This document shows, piece after piece, positions 18,243 to 26,118 of a DNA stretch of 64,000 nt. Below the pieces are notes generated by a model that was not told the origin of the DNA, searched no databases, and saw nothing but the letters and a program-made list of their open reading frames with translations. This stretch comes from Trichococcus sp. K1Tr. GTDB lineage: Bacteria; Bacillota; Bacilli; Lactobacillales; Aerococcaceae. Made by a program: the position numbers and the translations under genes. The stretch spans positions 620,001 through 684,000 of the forward strand of contig NZ_JAQMHR010000001.1 of NCBI RefSeq assembly GCF_028309625.1, written 5' to 3'. The number at the start of each line of letters is the position of its first letter. Position 1 is the stretch's first letter.

Positions 18243-18856
18243 TATGATTTCCCCACTTTTCTTTGGATCCAACTGTTGTAGACATAGATTGTGCCGGGAT
18301 AAATCGGCAGTTCTTTCTTCACCAGATGGATGATTGTTTTTTCTATTTTAAAATAAGCTGCCTCATCCAGGCTGTCCTCAGCCAGTCTTCTGGCTTCGTC
18401 AACGCCCTTGAATGCGCGTCCCGACTCGATGTAATCGGCGATGAATAGGACTTTCCCGATCAGCGTCATCATCTCGCCACCGATTGTATGCTGGCGGATC
18501 GCGTCAAGGATAGCCTCATCCTTAATTCCGAATACCGTTTCGGCATAATAAGCGCCGACAGGTCCATGCATGATTTCGCTGCCGTAACCGGTCATTTCGC
18601 TGTCCATCCCTTCGGACAGGACGATTTCCTTCATGCTTTCCGCAGCATGTTCTTTCGCGTAGTCGTGCAGGAGAGCGGCCAACGAACAGGCTTCCACGGA
18701 TGCGCCATATTTTTCCGCCAATTGGATGGAACTGGCTTCAACCCGCAGCACATGCTGGAAACGCGATGGCTTCATCTGTTTTTCCACTTCCGCCAAAATG
18801 GCTTCCCGCGTCCAATCCGTATAGATCCCTGTATATGCAAGTTCAGTATTCGTCAT
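18242..18856 (-). CDS. yqeK: HD-domain hydrolase YqeK (diadenosine tetraphosphatase)
   Basis: Metal-dependent phosphohydrolase of the HD family; the Bacillus-group protein cleaves Ap4A symmetrically. Of 204 residues, about 30-60 give RFQHVLRVEASSIQLAEKYG and the HD pair in AALLHDYAKE, followed by MHGPVGAYYAE and IRQHTIGG, supplying the other metal ligands. It overlaps nadD by 14 bases and rsfS by one, so translation in this operon is tightly coupled. Confidence 0.92.
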   Translation of the reverse strand: MTNTELAYTGIYTDWTREAILAEVEKQMKPSRFQHVLRVEASSIQLAEKYGASVEACSLAALLHDYAKEHAAESMKEIVLSEGMDSEMTGYGSEIMHGPVGAYYAETVFGIKDEAILDAIRQHTIGGEMMTLIGKVLFIADYIESGRAFKGVDEARRLAEDSLDEAAYFKIEKTIIHLVKKELPIYPGTIYVYNSWIQRKVGKS

Positions 18857-19508
18857 CGAGATAGAGTCCTTCTTTCAAAATGTAATCTTTGACGTCCTCT
18901 TTCACCAAATAACGGATCGAGCGGCCGGTTTTGACCATCTTGCGGATTTCCGTTGAACTGATGTCAATCAACGGCGCATCAACCCAAATGATCGGATAGA
19001 TGCTTTCCCTTCCGTACCCTGGCCTGGCGACGCCGACGAACTGCACAAGTTGCACCAATTCATCGATGCGTTCCCACTTCGGCAAGTATTCCACCATGTC
19101 CCCGCCGATGATGAAATAATAATCGGTGTCCGGATGCATGGAAGTCAATAATTTCATCGTATCGATCGTGAAGCTCTTACCGCCCCGCTCCAACTCGATC
19201 GTTTCGATATCGAACAGCGGATTGCCCGAAATGGACAACCGCACCATCGACTCGCGATGTTTCGCCGGGATCGATTCTTTTTCATCGATATGAGGGGGCT
19301 CGGCATCGGGCATGAAATAGATCTTATCCAAGCCGAGTTGTTCCCCAACCTGCTGCGCGACGATCAGGTGGCCTAAATGGGGCGGACTGAAGGTCCCTCC
19401 CATGATGCCGATGCGTTTCCGGTCCTGGAAAGCAATCTGCGTCTCGACCTCGGTTTCTTCGATGATCATATAATCCGTTTGTCCGATCAAATTTAAAGTT
19501 GTGATCAA
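18843..19508 (-). CDS. nadD: Nicotinate-nucleotide adenylyltransferase NadD
   Basis: Makes nicotinic acid adenine dinucleotide in NAD synthesis. The 221 residues show GIMGGTFSPPHLGHLIVA (the HxGH-type nucleotide site), MPDAEPPHIDEKESIPAKHR and the C-terminal ISSTEIRKMVKTGRSIRY. The likely start is TTG at 19508, six bases after GAGGTGAG; the first in-frame ATG is 13 codons on and has no ribosome site. The N-terminal leader of about 30 residues before the first strand is longer than usual. Confidence 0.93.
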   Translation of the reverse strand: MITTLNLIGQTDYMIIEETEVETQIAFQDRKRIGIMGGTFSPPHLGHLIVAQQVGEQLGLDKIYFMPDAEPPHIDEKESIPAKHRESMVRLSISGNPLFDIETIELERGGKSFTIDTMKLLTSMHPDTDYYFIIGGDMVEYLPKWERIDELVQLVQFVGVARPGYGRESIYPIIWVDAPLIDISSTEIRKMVKTGRSIRYLVKEDVKDYILKEGLYLDDEY

Positions 19509-19546
19509 TTTTTTCTCACCTCAATAAAATAGGGATTGGCCTGCCT

Positions 19547-19858
19547 TTAGATTTTTTCAACGATAGTCGAATAGCGACGGTTCTTTTCTTTGGTTGATGG
19601 TTTGAACAACACAAGCGTGCGTCCGATCTGTTGGACGACTTTCGCTTGCAGTTTTTCTTCGATCACTGCAGCGACATCTTCCGTTTCCTCATCCGTGTTC
19701 TGCAGAAGAGCGATCTTCAGCAATTCCCTTTTCTCCAAAGCTTCCCCGATTTGGTAAAGCATCTCTTCGTTCAATCCACCTTTACCCACTTGGAAGAGCG
19801 GATTCATATGGTGCGCTTCTTTTTTCAAATATTGTTTTTGTTTGCCTCTTAATTCCAT
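19547..19858 (-). CDS. yhbY: RNA-binding protein YhbY (CRM domain)
   Basis: A 103-residue CRM-domain protein associated with 50S assembly. It starts MELRGKQKQYLKKEAHHMNP and has the basic loop GKGGLNEEML, close to the family GxxG RNA-binding motif, and the end strand IGRTLVLFKPS. GAGGTG precedes the ATG. It lies between yqeH and nadD, as in Bacillus. Confidence 0.94.
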   Translation of the reverse strand: MELRGKQKQYLKKEAHHMNPLFQVGKGGLNEEMLYQIGEALEKRELLKIALLQNTDEETEDVAAVIEEKLQAKVVQQIGRTLVLFKPSTKEKNRRYSTIVEKI

Positions 19859-19879
19859 TTGACACCTCAGTCTTTTTTA

Positions 19880-21007
19880 TTAAATGATCGGTTTGCGCAT
19901 TACTGTGTCCACGCCTTGCGGGACCCAGGCTGCGACTTTACCTGGTTTGCGGACAGTTATCCATCCCAATCCGGAAAATACGATATCGGAAGGTACTTTG
20001 ACATTGAATTCACGTCTGACCAACGGCGGGAAATTTTCAGCGTCTTCCGCAGACGGCGGCTGAAGAAGGGTCCCCAGATGTTTTGCATAGAATTCATCCG
20101 CTTTTTCCAATTTGGTGCGGTGGATTTTCAAGTCATTCGAGAAATAGCAAGTGAAGGATGATTTTTCCCCGCTGATGAAATCAAAACGCGATGCGCCGCC
20201 CAAGAACAGCGTCTGTTCCGGGTTCAATTGATAAGTGATCGGTTTGATTTCGTGTTGCGGCGCTACGAGCTTCAATTCTTTCGGGCTCAGCACATGCGCC
20301 ATTTGGTGGTGATGGATGATCCCAGGCGTATCGATGAGGAAATGCCCATCGTCCAAAGGAATACGGATCTGATCCAACGTTGTGCCAGGGAATTGGGAAG
20401 TCGTGATGACATCTTCCTTGTTGCCTGTAGCCGCACGGATGATCTGGTTCATGACAGTGGATTTACCCACGTTCGTAACACCCACGACATAAACATCTTT
20501 GCCATCCCGGTGTTCTTCGATGGTTTCCAACAGATCATCGATGGACGTCGCTTTCTTGCCGCTTACCAGCATAACATCCACTGGGCGCAAGCCTACTGAC
20601 TGCACTTGTTCCGTCAACCATTGCTTCACACGGGATAGTTTGACCGACTTCGGCAAAACATCCACTTTATTTCCGACAACCAACACTTTATTATTGCCCG
20701 CAAAGCGATGCAAGCCGGGGATCATGCTGCCGTACACATCGAACAGATCGATGACGTTGACGATCAAGGCATCTTCCATCGAGATGGTGTTCAGCATCGC
20801 CAAAAATTCATCATCCGTAACGGAAACTTTTTCCATCTGATTGTAATGGCGCAATCTGAAACAGCGTTGGCAGTATAATTGCCCGGAATCCAATCCCTTT
20901 TGCAGAGCGGCCGCCGGGGTATACCCTCGTTCGGTCGGATCATCGGTCTGGATTTTTGCCCCACAGCCGATGCAATAGAGATCTTCTGTTAATTCTTCTT
21001 TAGTCAA
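19880..21007 (-). CDS. yqeH: Ribosome biogenesis GTPase YqeH
   Basis: Circularly permuted GTPase needed for 30S assembly. The 375 residues begin with a zinc finger (CIGCG and YCQRCFRLRHYN); the G motifs then appear in permuted order: G4 NKVDVLPK, G1 GVTNVGKST, G3 DTPG. The start is TTG at 21007 behind GGAGG with seven bases spacing, overlapping the yqeG stop by eight bases; no ATG fits the family start MTKEELTEDLYCIGCG. Confidence 0.95.
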   Translation of the reverse strand: MTKEELTEDLYCIGCGAKIQTDDPTERGYTPAAALQKGLDSGQLYCQRCFRLRHYNQMEKVSVTDDEFLAMLNTISMEDALIVNVIDLFDVYGSMIPGLHRFAGNNKVLVVGNKVDVLPKSVKLSRVKQWLTEQVQSVGLRPVDVMLVSGKKATSIDDLLETIEEHRDGKDVYVVGVTNVGKSTVMNQIIRAATGNKEDVITTSQFPGTTLDQIRIPLDDGHFLIDTPGIIHHHQMAHVLSPKELKLVAPQHEIKPITYQLNPEQTLFLGGASRFDFISGEKSSFTCYFSNDLKIHRTKLEKADEFYAKHLGTLLQPPSAEDAENFPPLVRREFNVKVPSDIVFSGLGWITVRKPGKVAAWVPQGVDTVMRKPII

Positions 21008-21527
21008 GTGATTTCCTCCATATCATTCCTGGATCATTTTTCAACAAACGTTTCAGCAGTTTTCTTTCAAAGAATCGGTTTATGCGCGTATTCCATCCGT
21101 CCGAATTGATGATCGGCATTACCCACACACTCTTGACTCCCGCTCGATTTGCGCCAAAAACATCCGTAAGCAATTGGTCCCCAACCATCAGGCATTGGTC
21201 CAACGGAATCTGCAGCTGTTCTGCTGCCTTGATGTAGCCGCGGCGGGAAGGCTTCATGGATCTTGGCACATAAGACAATTGCAGCTTATCCGCGATTATC
21301 TTGATGCGCTTGTCGCTGTTGTTGGAAATGATGACGACAGGTACCGCATTTTCTTTCATCAAAGCGATCCAATCCTTCAATTCCTGTGTCCCTTCCGGAT
21401 TATTCCAGGCGATCAAGGTATTGTCCAAATCGGTCAGTACACCTTTGATGTTGTTCTTTTCAAGTTGTTCCGGAGTGATGTGATAGATGGACTCCACCAT
21501 CCATGTCGGTTTGAATTTATTTAACAT
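21000..21527 (-). CDS. yqeG: HAD-superfamily phosphatase YqeG
   Basis: The 175-residue protein has HAD motif I GVLTDLDNTLIAWN, motif II VIISNNSDKR and motif III/IV MVGDQLLTDVFGANRAG. Its substrate is unknown in bacteria; the mitochondrial relatives dephosphorylate phosphatidylglycerophosphate, but the operon context is ribosome maturation. It is the first gene of the eight-gene operon and has a 200-base leader behind a strong promoter. Confidence 0.93.
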   Translation of the reverse strand: MLNKFKPTWMVESIYHITPEQLEKNNIKGVLTDLDNTLIAWNNPEGTQELKDWIALMKENAVPVVIISNNSDKRIKIIADKLQLSYVPRSMKPSRRGYIKAAEQLQIPLDQCLMVGDQLLTDVFGANRAGVKSVWVMPIINSDGWNTRINRFFERKLLKRLLKNDPGMIWRKSLD

Positions 21528-21737
21528 AATGTCTCCTCATCAAAAAAATAAGAGGACGGGAAAAAGCAACAACGTCACTTTTCAAGCAGAACCCGAGAGA
21601 ACTCCCCCCCAAGTCGCGCCCCAAAACCAAAAAACTGCACGGCACACAATCCGAAAAAAGCATCCTGTACCCCACAAAAAAGTTTTGACCCAGCCTCACT
21701 ACTATCCAATTGTATATTATAACCCCATTCCAGTAAC

Positions 21738-21765
21738 ATTATAAAGCATAAACAAAAAAATACAA
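21738..21765 (-). promoter_or_regulatory. Sigma-A promoter of the yqeG operon
   Basis: TTGTAT and a perfect TATAAT are 16 bases apart on the minus strand, with transcription predicted to start near 21731. A second TATAAT at 21716-21721 lies inside the leader but lacks a good -35 box. Confidence 0.8.
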
Positions 21766-22140
21766 GAGCGCGATGATTCGCGGTTAGACATCCGGACGTT
21801 GGAGCAAGCGGATGACGTTCACCTCTTTTGTGGACGACAGCCACTTGCGAAACGGGAGTGGTGTCTGCGAATCAGAGCGCGTTTAAGAAGGCGCGATGCT
21901 ATGCGGGAGAGTGTGATGGATCCCGGGTAGAAATCGAGCACTAAGAGGACTAACACTAAACGGACGCTTTTTGTCCGTGTGTGGTAGTCAGCTTAGGCAT
22001 AGATTTCTGGGATTCAGAACACGTTTGATATGGCGCTATGTCCCCTAGGCGCTTGTCAGCTTAAGCGGAATCCCCTGCAGGCCAGAGCGCGTCTACGGAG
22101 AGCGAGATGTTTCGCGCTCAGACATCCGGACGCTTGCGCT
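21766..22140. repeat. Dispersed degenerate repeat, three copies (AGAGCGCG...AGACATCCGGACG)
   Basis: Copy A (21766-21810) and copy C (22083-22140) share GAGCG, a GATG-T-CGCG core and the 13-mer AGACATCCGGACG. Copy B (21873-21912) shares CAGAGCGCGT and GCGATG-TATGCG, but lacks the 13-mer. The copies differ by substitutions and small gaps, so they look like an old repeat family rather than recent duplications. Confidence 0.6.
21917..22015. repeat. Large imperfect inverted repeat (about 45-bp arms)
   Basis: The left arm from GATCCCGGGTAGAAATC through CTAAGAGGACTA to CGGAC pairs with the right arm GTCCG through TAGTCAGCTTAG to AGATTTCTGGGATTC around a GCTTTTT loop near 21968. Blocks of 5-8 perfect pairs alternate with mismatches. 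Weaker complementarity continues outward to about 21880 and 22055. It could fold as a long hairpin RNA or be a relic of a small mobile element. Confidence 0.65.
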
Positions 22141-22153
22141 CGGGCCCGGAAAG

Positions 22154-22306
22154 ATGAATATCTTTCCGTTATTCATCTTTTCTGCTCGCATCCGACCCAA
22201 AGACATGGATAACTTTCCAATATCCATCTTTTCTGTTCGCATCCAGCCTATAGACATGGATAACTTTCCGATATCCAGCTTTTCTGTCCGCGTTCGGCCT
22301 AACGCC
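22154..22306. repeat. 51-bp tandem repeat, three units with internal dyads
   Basis: ATGAAT/ATGGAT, then TCTTTCC/ACTTTCC and TTTTCTG, recur with starts at 22154, 22205 and 22256, an exact 51-bp (17-codon) period. Each unit has its own short inverted repeat: AAGATGAATA with TATTCATCTT in unit 1, ATGGATA with TATCCAT in unit 2 and TGGATA with TATCCA in unit 3. The period keeps the minus-strand frame open (repeating RKDGYWKVIHV-like peptides), but no ribosome site supports translation. Confidence 0.8.
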
Positions 22307-22362
22307 TGCGAACACTACCCAAAAATACAAAAAACCCGAGGATTTCACTCCTCGGGCCACAA

Positions 22363-23232
22363 TTATTTGATTACTTGCACACCATTTTTTTCAACATGCA
22401 GCAACTTGACTTCACTGTTTTTGACGGCGGCTCTTGCCGCAGCTACGAATGCTGCGGCCTTTTCAGGATGGATCATTGTGAGGATCGTCGTGCCGGCACC
22501 ACTCAGGTAAGTACCGTACGCTCCCATCTCATGCCCCAACTTACGGACTTGACTCAACTCCGGGACCAAGGCGCCGCGATACGGCTCATGGAAGACATCC
22601 TGCTCCATCAATGCGCCCGCTTTTTCGATGTCACCCGAGAAAACAGCCGCCACCAGCATATTCGAAATGCTGCTGCCTTTGACGGCTTCCTTGAACGGAA
22701 GCGAATCCGGCAATACGGCCCTGCTCGCCTTCGTCAACAATTCCTTTTCCGGAATCGTCACCACCAAGGCAACCTCAGGGAAACTCGCCTTCGTCCAATA
22801 TACTTTCGAATCCAGAACAGTTCCGACAGTGAAATCCCCCGTGATGGCAGGCGTCACATTGTCAGGATGGCCTTCGATGCGTGTCGCGATTTGGATTTTA
22901 TCATCAATGCTCAATTGCAGATCTGCACATTGATTAGCCAACTCGATCCCTGCAACGATGGCAGCCGAACTGCTGCCCAATCCTCTGGCAGCAGGCACTT
23001 CACTCGTCATCGTGATTTTCCTTGGTGCCATATTCGGCGCCAAAGACAATGCGGTTTCAATAATCAGATTCGTTTTATCAGTCGGAATCCCCGCTCCCAA
23101 ATCATGGAGAATTTCCCACTCGTCGGCCTCTTCTTTTACAGTCAACGTCAAATATAACGATACAGCCAATCCAAGGGAATCAAACCCTGGCCCCAAATTG
23201 GCGGAAGTTGCTGGTACACGGATATCAAACAT
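22363..23232 (-). CDS. thrB: Homoserine kinase ThrB
   Basis: GHMP-family kinase phosphorylating homoserine in threonine synthesis. The 289 residues show VPATSANLGPGFDSLGLA at the N-terminus, the ATP loop ARGLGSSSAAIVAG and the C-terminal GTYLSGAGTTILTM. The ATG at 23232 is preceded by AAAGGA at twelve bases; a TTG four codons upstream is also possible. It lies 81 bp behind hom. Threonine synthase (thrC) is not in the window. Confidence 0.95.
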   Translation of the reverse strand: MFDIRVPATSANLGPGFDSLGLAVSLYLTLTVKEEADEWEILHDLGAGIPTDKTNLIIETALSLAPNMAPRKITMTSEVPAARGLGSSSAAIVAGIELANQCADLQLSIDDKIQIATRIEGHPDNVTPAITGDFTVGTVLDSKVYWTKASFPEVALVVTIPEKELLTKASRAVLPDSLPFKEAVKGSSISNMLVAAVFSGDIEKAGALMEQDVFHEPYRGALVPELSQVRKLGHEMGAYGTYLSGAGTTILTMIHPEKAAAFVAAARAAVKNSEVKLLHVEKNGVQVIK

Positions 23233-23313
23233 CCCACTAATCAATCCTTTCAAAAAAACGATGGTCCATCATTTCTTGATCTATTATTTATTCGAAATAC
23301 GAAAGAAATCCGA

Positions 23314-24603
23314 TCAGTGTTCCAACACTTTGAAATGGACCTTCAATTTCATATCATCATTATCTTCCATCGCTTGGATGATTTCATTTTCTTGCGCTTT
23401 CGACATCGGGTGCGTAACGATGACAATGATCGCTTTACCGTTCGCCAATGGCTCTTGGATGATCTTGTCAAAGCTGACTTCTGCAGTAGCGAAGATTTTC
23501 GCCAATTCCAAAAATTGGCCTGCACGATCGGTAACTTCCAAACGCATGAATACAGGATTGATGACCTGCTCAGGCTTCGCGATTCGAGTCTCCACCTCAT
23601 ATTCGTTAAAGATGTTCCCGGTTGTTCCCATAAGAATATTTTTAGCGATATTCATCACATCACTGACGACGGCTGTCGCAGTAGGCAACTCGCCAGCTCC
23701 GGCTCCGTAGAACATCGTTTCCCCGAGAGCTTCACCTGCGACAAAGACAGCATTCATTTCATTGTTGACGCTGGCCAAAGGATGCGATTCCGGAACAAAT
23801 ACCGGTCCGACTTCCACATTGACGCTGTCGTCGATTTTTTCGGCAGTACCGATCAGTTTGATTTTGTAGCCTAAACGATTCGCCAGCTTGATGTCGTTGA
23901 TGGAAACATTGCGGATACCAGTCACTGCTACATCGTCCAAAGTCACATCATTCGTTCCGAAGGCAAGACGAGCCAAAATGACCATTTTGCGCGCTGCATC
24001 CAATCCATCGACATCGCTTGTCGGATTTTTTTCGGCAAATCCCAATTCCTGTGCCAAAGCCAAGGCTTCATCGTAAGAATAGCCTTCTTTGTCCATTTTC
24101 GTCATCATGAAGTTGGTCGTACCGTTCACGATCCCCATGACTTTTTGGATGTTGTCGGAAGCGAAACTTTCCGTGATCGCACGCAGGATCGGAACACCGC
24201 CTGCAACAGCCGCTTCATACAAGAAATCGCATTTGTTCGCTTTCGCCAGCGTGACCAATTCTTTCCCATGCAAAGCCACAAGATCTTTGTTTGCTGAAAC
24301 GACATGCTTCCCAGCCGCTAACGCTTTGGAGATGTAATCTTTTGCAGCCGGAACATACCCGATCAATTCTACGATGATCGAAATTTCTTCGTCATTCAAA
24401 ATCTCATCAAAATTATCTGTGCAATGAACCGAATCGCCAAAGAACGTTTTGCATTTTTCAATATCGCGGTCCAGAACCGTTTTGATGACTACTTCCTGTC
24501 CGACTACTTGATTGATTTTATTTTGGTGGCCACCTATGATGCGGGCAACGCCAGTCCCTATCGTTCCTAGTCCTAATAAACCTACGTAAATCTTGTTTGC
24601 CAT
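23314..24603 (-). CDS. hom: Homoserine dehydrogenase (with C-terminal ACT domain)
   Basis: Reduces aspartate semialdehyde to homoserine. The 429 residues show the NAD(P) loop GLLGLGTIGTGVARI, the catalytic-domain segments VSANKDLVALHG and GIVNGTTNFMMTKM, GLDAARKMVILAR, and a C-terminal ACT domain from about residue 345 (FMRLEVTDRAGQFLELAKI), which in relatives gives threonine feedback. GAGGTGG precedes the ATG. A TATACT -10 box lies about 35 bp upstream, with a poor -35; no T-box or riboswitch was recognised. Confidence 0.96.
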   Translation of the reverse strand: MANKIYVGLLGLGTIGTGVARIIGGHQNKINQVVGQEVVIKTVLDRDIEKCKTFFGDSVHCTDNFDEILNDEEISIIVELIGYVPAAKDYISKALAAGKHVVSANKDLVALHGKELVTLAKANKCDFLYEAAVAGGVPILRAITESFASDNIQKVMGIVNGTTNFMMTKMDKEGYSYDEALALAQELGFAEKNPTSDVDGLDAARKMVILARLAFGTNDVTLDDVAVTGIRNVSINDIKLANRLGYKIKLIGTAEKIDDSVNVEVGPVFVPESHPLASVNNEMNAVFVAGEALGETMFYGAGAGELPTATAVVSDVMNIAKNILMGTTGNIFNEYEVETRIAKPEQVINPVFMRLEVTDRAGQFLELAKIFATAEVSFDKIIQEPLANGKAIIVIVTHPMSKAQENEIIQAMEDNDDMKLKVHFKVLEH

Positions 24604-24723
24604 TATTCCACCTCTTCAATTATTTCCTTATTACACAGTATACTGAATGTTGCGGAATTACTCTACATAAAAATTAAAAAATTTTAATGATTGCCACTTT
24701 TTTCCCATAAATATGGAAAGAAC

Positions 24724-24770
24724 AAAAAAGGCAGCGGGAAAATGAGCCGACTCATTTTCCCGCTGCCTTA
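24724..24770 (-). terminator. Intrinsic terminator after ykuJ
   Basis: On the minus strand AAGGCAGCGGGAAAATGAG pairs with CTCATTTTCCCGCTGCCTT around a 4-base loop, followed by a T-run. The stem is perfect over 19 bp. Confidence 0.95.
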
Positions 24771-24791
24771 GTTCATGCAAGGATGGATGAA

Positions 24792-25022
24792 TTAATCTTG
24801 TAATAATTCGTAAATTTCGATGGCAACTAAATCAAGATCATCAAATTGATAAGTTTGGTTTGAATCGTGTTCTTCCAATTCAAAACTTTCCGTATCGCGG
24901 TTGTATTTAACGACGCAACGTTCTACGCCTGCTTTTTCAAAACGACGGATTTCGACATCACCATTGTCTTCCATCATTACTTCTAGGCGACGAAGGATCG
25001 CTGAGAGCTGTGAAGGTTTCAT
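24792..25022 (-). CDS. ykuJ: DUF1797 family protein (YkuJ-like)
   Basis: A 76-residue acidic protein starting MKPSQLSAILRRLEVMMED and ending VAIEIYELLQD. It matches the small DUF1797/YkuJ family of Firmicutes in length and in the alternating beta pattern (VEIRRFEKAGVERCVVKY). The biological role is unknown. AAAGGGG precedes the ATG. Its own terminator follows, and an AT-rich 110-bp gap precedes it, so it is probably a single-gene transcript. Confidence 0.88.
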   Translation of the reverse strand: MKPSQLSAILRRLEVMMEDNGDVEIRRFEKAGVERCVVKYNRDTESFELEEHDSNQTYQFDDLDLVAIEIYELLQD

Positions 25023-25132
25023 GATATTTCCCCTTTCAAGACTAACTTCTTATTTATTCTAGCATTTTTTTTCTGACTGCGCATCAATTTACTGTAATTT
25101 ACCCAAGAAAATCAATATTTGAGCATTGCACC

Positions 25133-25999
25133 TTATTCGCCCCACCAAAGCTTCACCAGCGCTTGCGTACCATCATCAGCGAAATCTTTGCCCGCTAATT
25201 GTTCGTAAAGGAGCGCCGCCTGTTTTGTAGCCGGCAAATCGATGCCCATCTTCTCCGCTTCATCCAGTGCGATCTTAAGGTCTTTCACAAAATGTTTGAC
25301 GAAGAACCCTGCTGTGTAATCTTGCTTCAGGATCCGAGGGCCATAGTTCGTCAGAGACCAGTTCGCGGCACTGCCTGAACCGACTTGTTCGATTACGCGT
25401 TCCAAATCCAATCCGGCAGCTTTCGAATAAACCAGCAATTCGGTCATGCCGGTCATCGTGCCGGCCACCATGATCTGGTTCGCCATTTTTGTGTGCTGGC
25501 CGCTGCCGGCTGGCCCTTGCAGCATCACCTTGCTGGAAAATACGGACAGGACTTGTTTTGCGGCATCGAATGTTTCTTGATCTCCGCCGACCATCGTTGT
25601 GAGCGTTCCGTTCTGCGCACCCTTGTCTCCCCCGGATACCGGAGCATCCAGAGTAGCAATGCCTTTTTCTTTTCCGAAAGCATATATTTTTTCCGCCAGA
25701 GTCGGCGTACTCGTTGTCATATCAATGAGGATATGGTGGTCATCCGCTTGCGAGAAGATTCCAGTCTCGCCAAAATAGGTCTCTTCAACGTCTGTCGGAT
25801 AGCCTACTATCGTGATGACGATATCTGCTTGCGCCGTCACATCGGCAGGCGTATCGCACCATTTTGCACCTTCTGCGATGACCGCATCGGCTCTGCTCTT
25901 CGTTCGATTATAGACATGGACAGGATAGCCCGCATTCAAAAGATGTCTGATCATGGATGAGCCCATGACACCCGTTCCGATAAAACCAATTTTTTCCAT
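25133..25999 (-). CDS. NAD(P)-dependent beta-hydroxyacid dehydrogenase (3-hydroxyisobutyrate dehydrogenase family)
   Basis: The 288 residues show the dinucleotide loop GFIGTGVMGSSMIRHL, the substrate motif DAPVSGGDKGAQNGTLTTM and the catalytic lysine segment GSGQHTKMANQI, followed by the family's all-helical C-domain with KDLKIALDEA. The substrate could be 3-hydroxyisobutyrate, tartronate semialdehyde or another small beta-hydroxyacid; the sequence does not decide. It resembles Bacillus YkwC. It stands alone between ykuJ and a glycosyltransferase gene. Confidence 0.88.
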   Translation of the reverse strand: MEKIGFIGTGVMGSSMIRHLLNAGYPVHVYNRTKSRADAVIAEGAKWCDTPADVTAQADIVITIVGYPTDVEETYFGETGIFSQADDHHILIDMTTSTPTLAEKIYAFGKEKGIATLDAPVSGGDKGAQNGTLTTMVGGDQETFDAAKQVLSVFSSKVMLQGPAGSGQHTKMANQIMVAGTMTGMTELLVYSKAAGLDLERVIEQVGSGSAANWSLTNYGPRILKQDYTAGFFVKHFVKDLKIALDEAEKMGIDLPATKQAALLYEQLAGKDFADDGTQALVKLWWGE

Positions 26000-26063
26000 T
26001 TATACAACAGTCCCTTCCAAAAGCTATGTTAACAGTATACCTTACGCCTAGCGCAGATAAAAA

Positions 26064-26112
26064 CAAAAAAGCGCCGGGGAACAGATTATCCAAGCAATCT
26101 GCTTCCCGGCGT
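26064..26112 (-). terminator. Intrinsic terminator after the 26.1-27.3 kb glycosyltransferase gene
   Basis: On the minus strand GCCGGGAAGCAGATT pairs with AATCTGTTCCCCGGC, one mismatch, followed by TTTTTTG, beginning directly at the stop codon of the glycosyltransferase gene. Confidence 0.92.
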
Positions 26113-26118
26113 TCGGGC

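Larger units (their letters stand above)
21528..22362 (-). other. Gene-poor gap (about 835 bp) holding the yqeG leader and repeat elements
   Basis: No convincing gene lies here: the short open frames lack ribosome sites and known motifs. From left to right it holds the roughly 200-base yqeG leader, which carries a GAGGCTGGGTCAAAA segment and a G-rich stretch (GGGGGGG near 21604), the yqeG promoter, three degenerate copies of an element with core AGAGCGCG and AGACATCCGGACG, a 99-bp imperfect inverted repeat centred near 21968, and a 51-bp tandem repeat at 22154-22306. The thrB stop follows. Its base content looks more GC-rich than the neighbouring intergenic regions. Confidence 0.7.

Noticed and set aside
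22169-22360. A 63-codon minus-strand frame over the 51-bp repeats encoding RKDGYWKVIHV-like units
   Set aside because: There is no ribosome site, no family similarity, and the frame is open only because the repeat period is a multiple of three.
22363-24603. T-box or SAM-type riboswitch ahead of hom-thrB
   Set aside because: The interval from the upstream terminator to hom is only about 120 bp, AT-rich, with no conserved riboswitch sequence.
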